Shown here piece after piece: positions 52,153 through 60,700 of a stretch of DNA of 64,000 nt. The position numbers were made by a program, and so were the translations under genes. Source of the DNA: Robiginitalea sp. (lineage in GTDB: Bacteria > Bacteroidota > Bacteroidia > Flavobacteriales > Flavobacteriaceae); assembly GCA_024642005.1 (NCBI GenBank), contig JAHECA010000001.1, positions 124,001 to 188,000 of the forward strand, given 5' to 3'. The notes under the pieces were generated by a model. It was not told the origin of the DNA. It saw only the letters and a list, made by a program, of their open reading frames with translations, and did not search any database. Each line of letters opens with the position of its first letter. Within the stretch, counting starts at the first letter, position 1.

Positions 52153-53076
52153 TCAGTACGATTCAATCCATTGAAAGCGCTCCTTAATTATGGCATCTTT
52201 ACGGGTAGACACGAATTCCAGATAGGCCGATGCCGCCGGGGAAAGCTTCTTGGCCCGCAACCAGATCAGGTTCCAGGTGGTGGAAAGGGGCAGGCCTCTT
52301 ACCGGTACAATCTGCAGGTCGTTGTTTCGCAATTCATTCTTGATGCCGATAAGCGGCATCACAGAAGCCCCCAACCCGGCAAGTACGGCCTGTTTTACGG
52401 CTTCATTCGAGGTGAGCTCAATTTTGGTGCGAACCTCGAAACGGTTTTGGGAAATAAACTGTTCCATGGCATTGCGGGTGGCCGAACCGGGTTCGCGGTA
52501 AAGGAGCGGTACCCCTTCAAAGAGTTTGCGCCGGTTGGCAGGACCCGGGAGGGGCAGGTTTGGGGATGCCACGTAATACAGGCGATTCGGCATTAGCTCT
52601 ACCCTATGGATGCGCAGGGTGCCAGGCACCACCGAAACCAGGGCAAAATCGATCTCATTGGCCTCTAGGCTCTCCACCACCCGGGACTTGTTGGTTACAT
52701 CCATGCTGAGTTCCACCCCGGGGTACTTGCCCATAAAGTCTGACAGGAAATAGGGCATCACGTATTTTCCGGTGGATACAATCGAAATTTTTAGCCTTCC
52801 GGCCAGCTCGCCCTGAAAGGCGAGGGTTTTGAAATTAATGGCGTGAACCTCGTTCAGAACCTTTTCGGCAGCCTGTGCGATTTCGCGCCCGAAATCGGTG
52901 ATGAACAACCTGCGCCCGACCACTTCGGTCAGCGGGATGGGGAACTGGTCCTGAAAATTTTTCAACTGAATGGAAACGGCTGGCTGGGTCAGGTGCAATG
53001 CCTCCGAAGCTTTTGTAATGCTCTGAAGCTGAGCGATTTTATGAAATATCTGTAGTTGATGTAAGGTGTAATTCAT
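52153..53076 (-). CDS. LysR-type regulator (CbbR-like), divergent from dab genes
   Basis: The 307-residue protein has an N-terminal winged helix-turn-helix (ITKASEALHLTQPAVSIQLKN) and an effector-binding domain from about residue 90 (GRLKISIVSTGKYVMPYFLSDF). It resembles the CbbR branch that controls carbon fixation and inorganic-carbon uptake genes. It is transcribed away from the small-gene/dabB-dabA operon, the usual arrangement for a LysR activator and its target. No RuBisCO gene is in the window. Start at the ATG at 53076. Confidence 0.9.
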   Translation of the reverse strand: MNYTLHQLQIFHKIAQLQSITKASEALHLTQPAVSIQLKNFQDQFPIPLTEVVGRRLFITDFGREIAQAAEKVLNEVHAINFKTLAFQGELAGRLKISIVSTGKYVMPYFLSDFMGKYPGVELSMDVTNKSRVVESLEANEIDFALVSVVPGTLRIHRVELMPNRLYYVASPNLPLPGPANRRKLFEGVPLLYREPGSATRNAMEQFISQNRFEVRTKIELTSNEAVKQAVLAGLGASVMPLIGIKNELRNNDLQIVPVRGLPLSTTWNLIWLRAKKLSPAASAYLEFVSTRKDAIIKERFQWIESY

Positions 53077-53142
53077 AAATATATTTAATCTATTTCATTA
53101 CAAATATAAATATTATTAAATGTTTCAACTGTCTCATCTTTG
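53074..53142. promoter_or_regulatory. AT-rich divergent control region of LysR and dab operon
   Basis: A palindrome TAAATATATTTA (53076-53087) sits at the LysR start codon and a second AT-rich block (53100-53121) follows. cAtcTTTG at 53135-53142 is a near-consensus -7 element for the plus operon. LysR proteins bind AT-rich interrupted palindromes (T-N11-A), so this is the likely operator. Exact sites cannot be fixed by eye. Confidence 0.45.
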
Positions 53143-53179
53143 CCGCCGGAATTATCCATCAACCCTAAAAACTCCTATA

Positions 53180-53500
53180 ATGCACACCCAGGAAATGGAA
53201 CCAACCACGGCGACCCGTCAAAAAGTACAACTGGTAAAAGGGGCCTTTACCCCTTCTGAAGCCGCCGATATTGTTGGCGCGCTCATCGACGAAAAAATCA
53301 ACTTCCACAAGATCCAGCGCCTGCAGCGGTGGGAGGGCAATCACAAAAGCGATACAGGCGACCTGAATGACCGGATTGCCGAGCTCGAAACAAGCCGCAC
53401 CCAGGCCCTGGCCTTTATCTCCCAGATCCGTAAACAGGGTAAGGTTTTGCAAATCAAGGGAACCCTCGAACTAACCGTGGCCGAACAAAGCCAGCAATAA
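53180..53500 (+). CDS. Small soluble protein of the dab operon, unknown function
   Basis: I chose ATG 53180, giving 106 residues (MHTQEMEPTTATRQKVQL...); the frame extends 20 codons upstream but across the promoter. The sequence is charged and helical (FTPSEAADIVGALIDEKINFHKIQRLQ; DLNDRIAELETSRTQALAFI) with no membrane segment or known catalytic motif. As the first gene before dabB it may be a regulatory or assembly partner. This is inference from position. Confidence 0.7.
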   Translation: MHTQEMEPTTATRQKVQLVKGAFTPSEAADIVGALIDEKINFHKIQRLQRWEGNHKSDTGDLNDRIAELETSRTQALAFISQIRKQGKVLQIKGTLELTVAEQSQQ

Positions 53501-53513
53501 ACAAAGCCAACCT

Positions 53514-53738
53514 GTGAAAATTTCAAGAGAAATCGTTTTGCTGACCACCGCCATAGCCGTAATGGGCTCCCTGCTGTTGCTTTCGGCCGACCTGAGCGCC
53601 GTCCTATTTAATCGCCTGCTGGTTTGCAGTTTCATCCTGACCTTGCTGTTTGTCGTCAAGGCGCGGGGGAAGGTATCGCAAGACAAGCAAGCATCGCACG
53701 ACCGAATGAACCCTAAAACCGCCCGTCAGCATGACTGA
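53514..53738 (+). CDS. Small two-helix membrane protein of the dab operon
   Basis: This 74-residue ORF with a GTG start has two membrane helices (IVLLTTAIAVMGSLLLLSA; LLVCSFILTLLFVVKA) and a basic, polar C-terminus. It begins 13 nt after the previous stop and overlaps the dabB start by 8 nt, so it is translationally coupled to dabB. No family is recognised. Confidence 0.65.
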   Translation: MKISREIVLLTTAIAVMGSLLLLSADLSAVLFNRLLVCSFILTLLFVVKARGKVSQDKQASHDRMNPKTARQHD

Positions 53739-55212
53739 ACCCACAATTTCCTTCCCCGGCGGCACCAAGGCTGTGGAAGGAATCCGCACTACTCCGGGGG
53801 TACTGGCCCGAACCACCGCCCCACTGCTATGGGTAGCCTTCCTGGCCACGGCCGGCTACACCGCCGCGGTATTCCCTGATTGGCCGCAATACAATTGGAA
53901 GGGCCTGCTGCGCATTGACGGCTTTACGCTGCTCATCTGGATGACGGTAACCTTCTTTGGGGCCGTGGTGAGCCGCTATGGGCGCAACTACCTGGCCGGA
54001 TTCAGGCACCAGGAACGGTTTATGGCCCTCACCCTCGGCTTTGTCGGCTCGGTAATGTTACTGCCAGCCGCCGAGCACCTGGCCCTTATCCTGCTCTGCT
54101 GGCTGGCCATGGGCCTGATTATGTCGCGGCTTATCGGCATCGACTCAGGCTGGACCGAAGCCCGGGAAGCCGGCCGCAACAGTCGGCGCTATTTCCTTTC
54201 AGGCACCCTCTTGCTGGCCCTGGGCGCCGGGGTACCCGCCTTTTGGGCCCGGGCCTTTACCCTGCAGGAGTTGCTGGGCGCCCTCGACCGGCTACCGGCC
54301 GGCCTTGTGCTCTTTTCGGCCATTTGTATCGCAGCTGCAGCCGTAATCCAGTCGGCCATATATCCCTTCCATAGGTGGCTGCTCTCCAGCATGACGGCCC
54401 CCACACCGGCCTCGGCCCTGATGCACGCTGGTTTTGTTAACGGCGCCGGCATCTTGTTGACGCTGTTCGCCCCGCTGCTGTTTGCCTCAGACACCCTGAC
54501 CCTTTTGCTGGTAATCGGTGGGCTCACCGCCATCGTCTCCCAATTTGCCAAGCTGTTGCAGGTACATGTAAAACACAAGCTGGCCTGTTCTACCATCGCC
54601 CAGATGGGCTTTATGGTCATGCAATGCGGCCTGGGCTTTTTCAATGCGGCCGTGGCGCACCTGATCCTCCACGGCTTTTACAAGGCCTACCTCTTCCTCT
54701 CGGCCGGGGAGGGCATTGCGCCCACCCAGCCACAGGCGTCTCCTTACATCCGCATCAAACCGCTGCAGGCCCTGGTCGTGCTCGCGTACGGGGTACTGGG
54801 GGCCTACCTCTTCATGGCCCTGACGGGCAAGGGTAAAAGTTGGGACAGCGGCATCTTCCTGACCCTGATTGCAGCCATCACGGTGGGACAGGTTACCTAT
54901 AACTTCGTCAAGCAAAACAGCTTTGCCCTCTGGCAGCGCCTTTTGCTTCCGCCAGTGCTCTTTACAGCCGGGATCGGGCTGTACGCCCTTACCTTCAACG
55001 GGGTAACCGCCCTGATGGCCCAGTTGCCCCAGGTGGCAGAACCCCAGCCACTGACAGCCGTACAAATCGGCTTTGGCCTGGTATTCCTCGCCGGCTTCTT
55101 TGTAATGAAGCTCGGTATATACCGCCGGTTCCCCTGGCTGTACGTCAAGCTCATGAACCTGACCCAACCCTATAAACAAACGATTCTCGCTGCTAATACA
55201 CCCGCCCGATGA
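53731..55212 (+). CDS. dabB: DabB, NuoL-like membrane subunit of inorganic-carbon uptake complex
   Basis: This 493-residue protein has about 12-14 membrane helices and is related to the proton-pumping subunits of complex I/Mrp (LLSSMTAPTPASALMHAGFVNGAGILL, KLACSTIAQMGFMVMQCGLGFF and HGFYKAYLFLSAGE). The conserved Lys and His of the antiporter path appear. It is paired with a DUF2309 gene (ATGA overlap), which defines the DAB system: DabB supplies cation flow to energise DabA. No other nuo genes are present, so it is not part of complex I. Confidence 0.9.
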   Translation: MTEPTISFPGGTKAVEGIRTTPGVLARTTAPLLWVAFLATAGYTAAVFPDWPQYNWKGLLRIDGFTLLIWMTVTFFGAVVSRYGRNYLAGFRHQERFMALTLGFVGSVMLLPAAEHLALILLCWLAMGLIMSRLIGIDSGWTEAREAGRNSRRYFLSGTLLLALGAGVPAFWARAFTLQELLGALDRLPAGLVLFSAICIAAAAVIQSAIYPFHRWLLSSMTAPTPASALMHAGFVNGAGILLTLFAPLLFASDTLTLLLVIGGLTAIVSQFAKLLQVHVKHKLACSTIAQMGFMVMQCGLGFFNAAVAHLILHGFYKAYLFLSAGEGIAPTQPQASPYIRIKPLQALVVLAYGVLGAYLFMALTGKGKSWDSGIFLTLIAAITVGQVTYNFVKQNSFALWQRLLLPPVLFTAGIGLYALTFNGVTALMAQLPQVAEPQPLTAVQIGFGLVFLAGFFVMKLGIYRRFPWLYVKLMNLTQPYKQTILAANTPAR

Positions 55213-57590
55213 AGATTGCCTCCCTGCACAAGAACCTTGAAATAGCCAGCCGGAGTATCGGCAAAACCTGGCCTTTATATGGTTTTGTAACCTCCAACCC
55301 CCTGAGCGGATATGAAACCCAGCCCTTCTCTCAGGCCCTGCCGGAAGCCGGCAGGCGCCTTGGGGCCCGCGTCTATCCCGATGCCGCAACCTTCCGAAGG
55401 GCCTACGCCGTCGGTGAAATCGCAGATGCCGAATTGCTCCCGCTGCTGCGTGAAAAGGGCCTTAACCAGGCCCCAGGGCATTACCTCGGCCAAATGGAGC
55501 CAGCCGATGCCGGCACCCCGGCACCGGCCAACCGCGAACTCAACCGGCTCACGGCCAAATGGCTGGCAGCCTTTCTGGACGAAGGGTTGGCCGAATGGAG
55601 CATGCCCGGACGGGAAAAGGGCTTCTACCAATCCTGGAGGAAACTGGCCCCATCTGATGGTGAATTAAAGGGTATTTCCACAAAAGACATCCCGGTTACG
55701 GCCTCGGAAGCCCTTTTGGCAATCCTTGGCGATTTCCCCGAGGAAGCGCACGCGGGCATTCTGGCCTGGCACCTCGAAGCCCTTCCAGGTTGGGCCGGGT
55801 ATATCAAATACCGCTCGGAGGAGCAAACCGACTGGCATCAAAATTTCCCTGTCAACCTCGAAGAATACCTGGCCGTACGCCTGCTGATGGCCCGTGCCCT
55901 GGCGGCCCCGATCGCCCCGCCCGAAAAACGGGAATGGATACCGGGCTCCGAGGTACTGGCCCACATCTGGTTGACCGCCTGGGAACGAACCTGGCAGCAA
56001 AAGCTGCTCGGTCCCCTGGGTCGGGAAGCCCACAGGCGGGACGACACACACAGCGCCCCGGATGCCCAGCTGGTTTTTTGCATCGACACCCGGTCAGAGC
56101 CCATCCGACGGCACGTAGAGGCCCAGGGGAAATATGAAACCTTTGGCTATGCCGGCTTCTTCGGCATTGCCATGGACTACAAAACCCCCGAAAACGGCCT
56201 GGTACGCAAATCGTGCCCGCCCATCGTGCCTTCGGCCTACCAGGTTCAGGAAAGCCCGCGGCAGGGCCAGTCAGAAGCGTTCGCGCAATTTACCCGCAAG
56301 AGCCGGCTCAGAGCGTTCTACCAGTATTTCCTGAAGCGGATGAAGAATATGCTGCCCTCCACCTTCGGCTTTGTGGAAGGCACAGGGGTGAGCTACGGGG
56401 CCACCCTGCTGGCCCGCACCTGGATGCCCCGCTGGTGCTACCTGCAGGGGCTCAGGAACACCCTGTCTCCTGAACAAAGCTGCGAGCCCGAACTCCTGGC
56501 TTCTGGCTGCGACACCCGGGCTGAAGATCAGGCCCACCTCGGCCTATCTGAAAAAGTGGCCGTGGTAAAGTCGGCTTTTGACCTGCTGGGCTGGCAGACC
56601 TTCGCTCCCCTGGTGGTGTTTGCAGGTCACGGCAGCCATTCCGCCAACAACCCCTTCGCTTCCAGCCTCGACTGCGGGGCCTGCGCCGCAAGCCCGGGCC
56701 GGCACAATGCCCGCATGCTCGCACGCCTGGCAAATGAAAAAGCCGTACGGGAAGCCCTGTACGGGGAATTTGGAATCGAGATACCCGAAGGCACCTACTT
56801 TGTGGGCGCCGAACACAATACCACCACCGACGCCATTACCCTCTTCGATGCCGATGCACCCGAAACACACCTGGCAAGGCTGGGCCGGCTTCGGGCCGAC
56901 CTCGAAAAGGCCAGGAAATCGGCAACCCGCCAGCGCCTGGGCCTGACAAAAGGCAGTGTGGAGGCTTCGGAACGCAGGGCCGGCGACTGGGCCGAAACCC
57001 GACCGGAATGGGGCCTTGCCCGTAATTCCGGGTTCGTGATAGGCCCGCGCAGCCTGACGCGGAACCTGAACCTGGAAGGGCGCTGCTTCCTGCACTCCTA
57101 CCGCTGGGACCTCGACCCCGACGGCAAAGCCCTCGAAGGAATTTTACAGGGGCCCATGGTGGTAACCCAATGGATCAACAACCACTATTACTTCGCTACC
57201 GTAGACCCAAATCGCTTTGGCAGCGGCTCCAAAATAACCCAGAATCCAACGGGCCGGTACGGCGTGCTGCAGGGTAACGGGGGCGACCTGAAAGCAGGCT
57301 TGCCCCTGCAATCGGTTTACCTGACCGACACGGAGGCCTACCACCAGCCCCTGAGGCTTTCGGTTGTAATCCAGGCCCCGAAGAAACGCGTGGCCGAACT
57401 CCTGGCCCGCAATGAGAACCTGAAAAACCTGGTGGCGAACCAATGGATTTACGTGCTGGTGCTCGACCCGGAGCAGAACAATCGCAGTTATCGCTTTACG
57501 AAAGAGCTGAGCCTTGCTCCGACTGAAACCGGGCCTGCCATTGCAACAGGGAAGCCTGCCAAAGCCGAGCTTGCCCTGGCACCCTGCTGA
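55209..57590 (+). CDS. dabA: DabA (DUF2309), beta-carbonic-anhydrase-like subunit
   Basis: DabA (793 residues) hydrates CO2 to bicarbonate in one direction, driven by the partner membrane subunit. The zinc and catalytic set expected from the characterised Halothiobacillus enzyme is visible: Cys 291 and Asp 293 in FCIDTRSEPIRRHVE, His 474 in FAGHGSHSANNPF, and Cys 489 in SLDCGAC, with the same 15-residue His-to-Cys spacing. This argues for an active complex. No RuBisCO or carboxysome gene is nearby, so bicarbonate may serve anaplerotic carboxylases in a heterotroph. Confidence 0.92.
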   Translation: MKIASLHKNLEIASRSIGKTWPLYGFVTSNPLSGYETQPFSQALPEAGRRLGARVYPDAATFRRAYAVGEIADAELLPLLREKGLNQAPGHYLGQMEPADAGTPAPANRELNRLTAKWLAAFLDEGLAEWSMPGREKGFYQSWRKLAPSDGELKGISTKDIPVTASEALLAILGDFPEEAHAGILAWHLEALPGWAGYIKYRSEEQTDWHQNFPVNLEEYLAVRLLMARALAAPIAPPEKREWIPGSEVLAHIWLTAWERTWQQKLLGPLGREAHRRDDTHSAPDAQLVFCIDTRSEPIRRHVEAQGKYETFGYAGFFGIAMDYKTPENGLVRKSCPPIVPSAYQVQESPRQGQSEAFAQFTRKSRLRAFYQYFLKRMKNMLPSTFGFVEGTGVSYGATLLARTWMPRWCYLQGLRNTLSPEQSCEPELLASGCDTRAEDQAHLGLSEKVAVVKSAFDLLGWQTFAPLVVFAGHGSHSANNPFASSLDCGACAASPGRHNARMLARLANEKAVREALYGEFGIEIPEGTYFVGAEHNTTTDAITLFDADAPETHLARLGRLRADLEKARKSATRQRLGLTKGSVEASERRAGDWAETRPEWGLARNSGFVIGPRSLTRNLNLEGRCFLHSYRWDLDPDGKALEGILQGPMVVTQWINNHYYFATVDPNRFGSGSKITQNPTGRYGVLQGNGGDLKAGLPLQSVYLTDTEAYHQPLRLSVVIQAPKKRVAELLARNENLKNLVANQWIYVLVLDPEQNNRSYRFTKELSLAPTETGPAIATGKPAKAELALAPC

Positions 57591-57702
57591 GGATAGCGGG
57601 CCCAGTGACCCGCCGCAACGATTTGGGACCAATTTTCCCCCAGCCCTAACCCTTTACTTGAGGGGCCGGCCGGGAGCGGTGCCAAATCGTTCCTCATTTT
57701 CG

Positions 57703-57710
57703 TACCTTGG
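57703..57710 (+). promoter_or_regulatory. Candidate -7 element of the S15/CocE gene
   Basis: TAccTTGG lies 15 nt before the ATG and differs from the consensus at one base. A GCGGG/CCCGC hairpin follows the dabA stop by a few nucleotides but has no T-run. Confidence 0.4.
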
Positions 57711-57725
57711 CCCAAACCGACGACT

Positions 57726-59561
57726 ATGAAAAATACTGCCAAGACTCTGCTCCTGTGCCTGTGCTGCATAGGCATGGCCCAGATTGCCCGCTCCCAGGCC
57801 GGCCCTGTATTTATCGACGGGCAGGCGCAAGTAGTACCTGCCTTCGCTGACCCCCAGCGCTGGATCAGGCACGACCTTTGGGTGGAAACCGAATTCGATT
57901 CGGACGGCGACGGCCTGCCCGACCGGATGCACGTTGACGTGACCCGGCCCTACCAAACCGATACCGAAGGCCTTAAACTGCCTGTCATCTATGCTACCAG
58001 TCCGTATTTCGCCGGAACAGGCGGAAACGAGCAAGACTTGTTCTGGAATGTGAAACACGAGCTGGGCGAACCCGGAAAACCGCACATTCACCCTGAGGTG
58101 GTGCGCCGGGGCGAACGGCCCGTAATCTCCGATTCCCACATAGAAACCTGGGTGCCCCGGGGCTACATTGTAGTGCATTCTTCTTCCCCGGGCACGGGAT
58201 TGTCAGACGGGGCCCCTACCGTGGGCGGCGACAACGAGTCCCTGGCGCCCAAGGCTGTAATCGACTGGCTGTGCGGCCGGGCCAAAGGCTATACCGAACG
58301 CCGGGGAACCATAGAAGTGAAGGCCTTCTGGTCTACCGGCAAGGTGGGCATGACCGGCACCTCCTATAACGGCACTCTGCCCCTGGCGGCGGCCACCACC
58401 GGAGTGGAGGGACTGGAAGCCATCATCCCCATTGCCCCCAATACCTCGTATTACCACTACTACCGTTCTAACGGCCTGGTCCGTTCTCCGGGCGGTTACC
58501 TGGGTGAAGACATCGACGTGCTTTACGACTTTATCAACAGCGGGGACGAGTCGAAACGGGCCCGGAACAACGCCGTGGTGCGCGACGGGGAAATGGCCCG
58601 GGGCATGGACCGGATTACGGGCGATTACAACGATTTCTGGGCCGGACGCGACTACCTGAACGACATGGGGCCCATGAAGGCGGCCCTCTTTATGTCGCAT
58701 GGGTTCAACGACTGGAACGTGATGCCGGAACACAGCTACCGGATCTACAACGCCGCCCGGGAAAAAGGGCTGCCCCACCAGATCTACTACCACCAGAACG
58801 GGCATGGCGGCCCACCGCCCATGTGGATGATGAACCAGTGGTTTACCCACTACCTGCACGGGGTGGAAAACGGTGTGGAAAACAACCCCAGGGCCTGGAT
58901 TGTGCGCGAGCATGACGACCCGGAGAATCCGACCCCCTATGCCGACTACCCGAACCCGGAGGCTTCCCCCGTTACCCTGCAGCTGGGGCCCGGGGCACCC
59001 GGCTACGGGAGCTTGCTACTACAGAAGCCTGCCAATGCCGGGCAGGAAACACTGACCGACAACTATTCCTTTTCCGGAGAATCGCTGGCCCGGGCCGAAT
59101 TCACGGAGCACCGCCTGCTCTACCTGAGCCCGGTCCTGCAACAGGACGTGCATATTTCAGGGATCCCCAGGGTAACGGTGAAACTCGCAAGCAGCAAGGC
59201 GGCCGCCAACCTCTCGGTCTGGCTGGTAGCCCTCCCCTGGGAGGAGGGGCGCGGTACCGTGATAACGGACAATCTTATTACCCGAGGCTGGGCCGACCCA
59301 CAAAACCACCGCTCCCTCACCGAAAGCGAAGCCCTGGAGCCCGGCACCTTTTACCAGCTGTCATTTGACCTGATTCCCGACGACCAGGTCATTGCCAAAG
59401 GCCAGCAAATCGGCCTGATGCTTTTTTCGAGCGACCGCGATTTCACGCTATGGCCGGCACCCGGCACCCGGCTAACCATCGACCTGGGCGAGACGGCCCT
59501 GACCCTTCCGGTTGTAGGGGGCGAGCCCGTCTGGGAGCAGGCCACGGGAAGCAACAATTAA
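57726..59561 (+). CDS. Secreted S15/CocE-family hydrolase (Xaa-Pro dipeptidyl-peptidase-like)
   Basis: This 611-residue protein has a signal peptide (LLLCLCCIGMAQIARSQ). The alpha/beta-hydrolase core has the nucleophile motif GMTGTSYNGTLPLAAATTG near residue 212, and the His is in YHQNGHGGPP near residue 350. The C-terminal half is a jelly-roll (YLSPVLQQDVHISGIPRVTVKLA), as in CocE/NonD and X-Pro dipeptidyl-peptidases. It likely releases Xaa-Pro dipeptides or hydrolyses esters outside the cytoplasm. It stands alone after the dab operon. Confidence 0.88.
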   Translation: MKNTAKTLLLCLCCIGMAQIARSQAGPVFIDGQAQVVPAFADPQRWIRHDLWVETEFDSDGDGLPDRMHVDVTRPYQTDTEGLKLPVIYATSPYFAGTGGNEQDLFWNVKHELGEPGKPHIHPEVVRRGERPVISDSHIETWVPRGYIVVHSSSPGTGLSDGAPTVGGDNESLAPKAVIDWLCGRAKGYTERRGTIEVKAFWSTGKVGMTGTSYNGTLPLAAATTGVEGLEAIIPIAPNTSYYHYYRSNGLVRSPGGYLGEDIDVLYDFINSGDESKRARNNAVVRDGEMARGMDRITGDYNDFWAGRDYLNDMGPMKAALFMSHGFNDWNVMPEHSYRIYNAAREKGLPHQIYYHQNGHGGPPPMWMMNQWFTHYLHGVENGVENNPRAWIVREHDDPENPTPYADYPNPEASPVTLQLGPGAPGYGSLLLQKPANAGQETLTDNYSFSGESLARAEFTEHRLLYLSPVLQQDVHISGIPRVTVKLASSKAAANLSVWLVALPWEEGRGTVITDNLITRGWADPQNHRSLTESEALEPGTFYQLSFDLIPDDQVIAKGQQIGLMLFSSDRDFTLWPAPGTRLTIDLGETALTLPVVGGEPVWEQATGSNN

Positions 59562-59581
59562 GAATTCCGGAGGCACGGGAC

Positions 59582-60658
59582 TCAGCGGATCATCCGGCGG
59601 CGGCCCCATTTAAAAAAGCGGAACAGCCCCCAGGCCAGTAGTGCCAGCAAAAGAAGTATGCCGCCAAGTACCAGGCTCGGGTAGCTGAGGGCAGCCGATA
59701 CGCCCATAACCTTGGTTGCCAGGGCTTGTACCGCCGCAACCTGCTCGGGGTGCTCGGCAACAGGGGCGGAATAGTCGAAGCCTACCAGACGGGGCAAAAA
59801 GCCTTTTTCCACCGTGGCTTCCAGGCAGAAGATGTGTATTTCTTCCGCAGTTCGGGAGGCCAGCCGCAAATCGTAGGCCAGCTCGTCCCAACTCATGCTC
59901 GGCATGCTGGGGTCGAACCCGCCCCCGGTGCTGCCAATGGCCACTTGCTTGAGGTTTTCGTCCAGGGCCAGTACCTTGAGGGTACCGTAGGCATTCCCCA
60001 TAAAGGAGGTGTATAGCATGGGGATGTCTTTGTCTGTTTCCAGGTCCATGAAGCCGGTGGCCTGTTGCAAGGCGGTTCGCCCGGCCTGGGTCTCATAACG
60101 GATAAAGGGCACATAATAGCTTTCGATCGGATAGCCGTCGCCCCGCACAGTTTGGATCAGTTGCCGGTAATCGGCATTGGCCTGCAGGAAATCCTCCTTG
60201 CCGTATAAACGGCCAATTACCTTGCCCAGGAGCTTCAGTTTGCTGTTTTGGAACAGCTCAATGTCGTTCCTGTCGAGCTCCAGGTCGATGCCGATACCGC
60301 TGAAGCGGATGCCCTCTTTTTGGGCCCAATCCCTGATTTCGTAGTAGCGGGCAAAGGCCTCGGCTGCGTTGCCGCTGTGGAACCAGTACCCCTGCTCTTT
60401 AGGCAGCAGCAGCCAGGCGACCACCGGAACACCTGCTTGGTTCAGCTCGCGGAGCACCGCAGCACGCTCGGGGCTCAGGTCGAGCATGCCCATCCGAATT
60501 TCGGCCCCGAGTTCCTGCAGGGCGGGGATTAGCGTGGTATCGGCAAAAAGGGCCTGTACCTGAGGGCCCTCCTGCTCGTTGAAAAAGGACAGGCGGGGGG
60601 TCTGGGCCGGGGCCCAGAGCGACAGGAGCAGCAGGCTCCACATCAGTAAATGCTTCAT
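59582..60658 (-). CDS. Secreted, C-terminally membrane-anchored protein of unknown function
   Basis: The product is 358 residues with a signal peptide (MWSLLLLSLWAPAQ), a globular region, and a C-terminal helix (SLVLGGILLLLALLAWGLF) followed by a basic tail (RFFKWGRRRMIR). Alternating beta/alpha segments with GIGIDLELDRND suggest a TIM-barrel like glycoside hydrolase, where the DxE could be catalytic. I cannot assign a family. It converges on the S15 gene and is 42 nt downstream of the GH3 gene on the same strand, so it may act on the same glycans. Confidence 0.65.
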   Translation of the reverse strand: MKHLLMWSLLLLSLWAPAQTPRLSFFNEQEGPQVQALFADTTLIPALQELGAEIRMGMLDLSPERAAVLRELNQAGVPVVAWLLLPKEQGYWFHSGNAAEAFARYYEIRDWAQKEGIRFSGIGIDLELDRNDIELFQNSKLKLLGKVIGRLYGKEDFLQANADYRQLIQTVRGDGYPIESYYVPFIRYETQAGRTALQQATGFMDLETDKDIPMLYTSFMGNAYGTLKVLALDENLKQVAIGSTGGGFDPSMPSMSWDELAYDLRLASRTAEEIHIFCLEATVEKGFLPRLVGFDYSAPVAEHPEQVAAVQALATKVMGVSAALSYPSLVLGGILLLLALLAWGLFRFFKWGRRRMIR

Positions 60659-60700
60659 GCAGGGTCGGGTTTGGCGTTCTTCGAAAATAGGGAAACCCGC

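Noticed and set aside
53731-55212. Complex I (nuoL) assignment
   Set aside because: No other nuo gene is present, and the next coupled gene is DUF2309/DabA, which defines DabB.
52153-57590. Calvin-cycle autotrophy suggested by the CbbR-like regulator
   Set aside because: No RuBisCO, phosphoribulokinase or carboxysome genes are in the window; the neighbours are heterotrophic.
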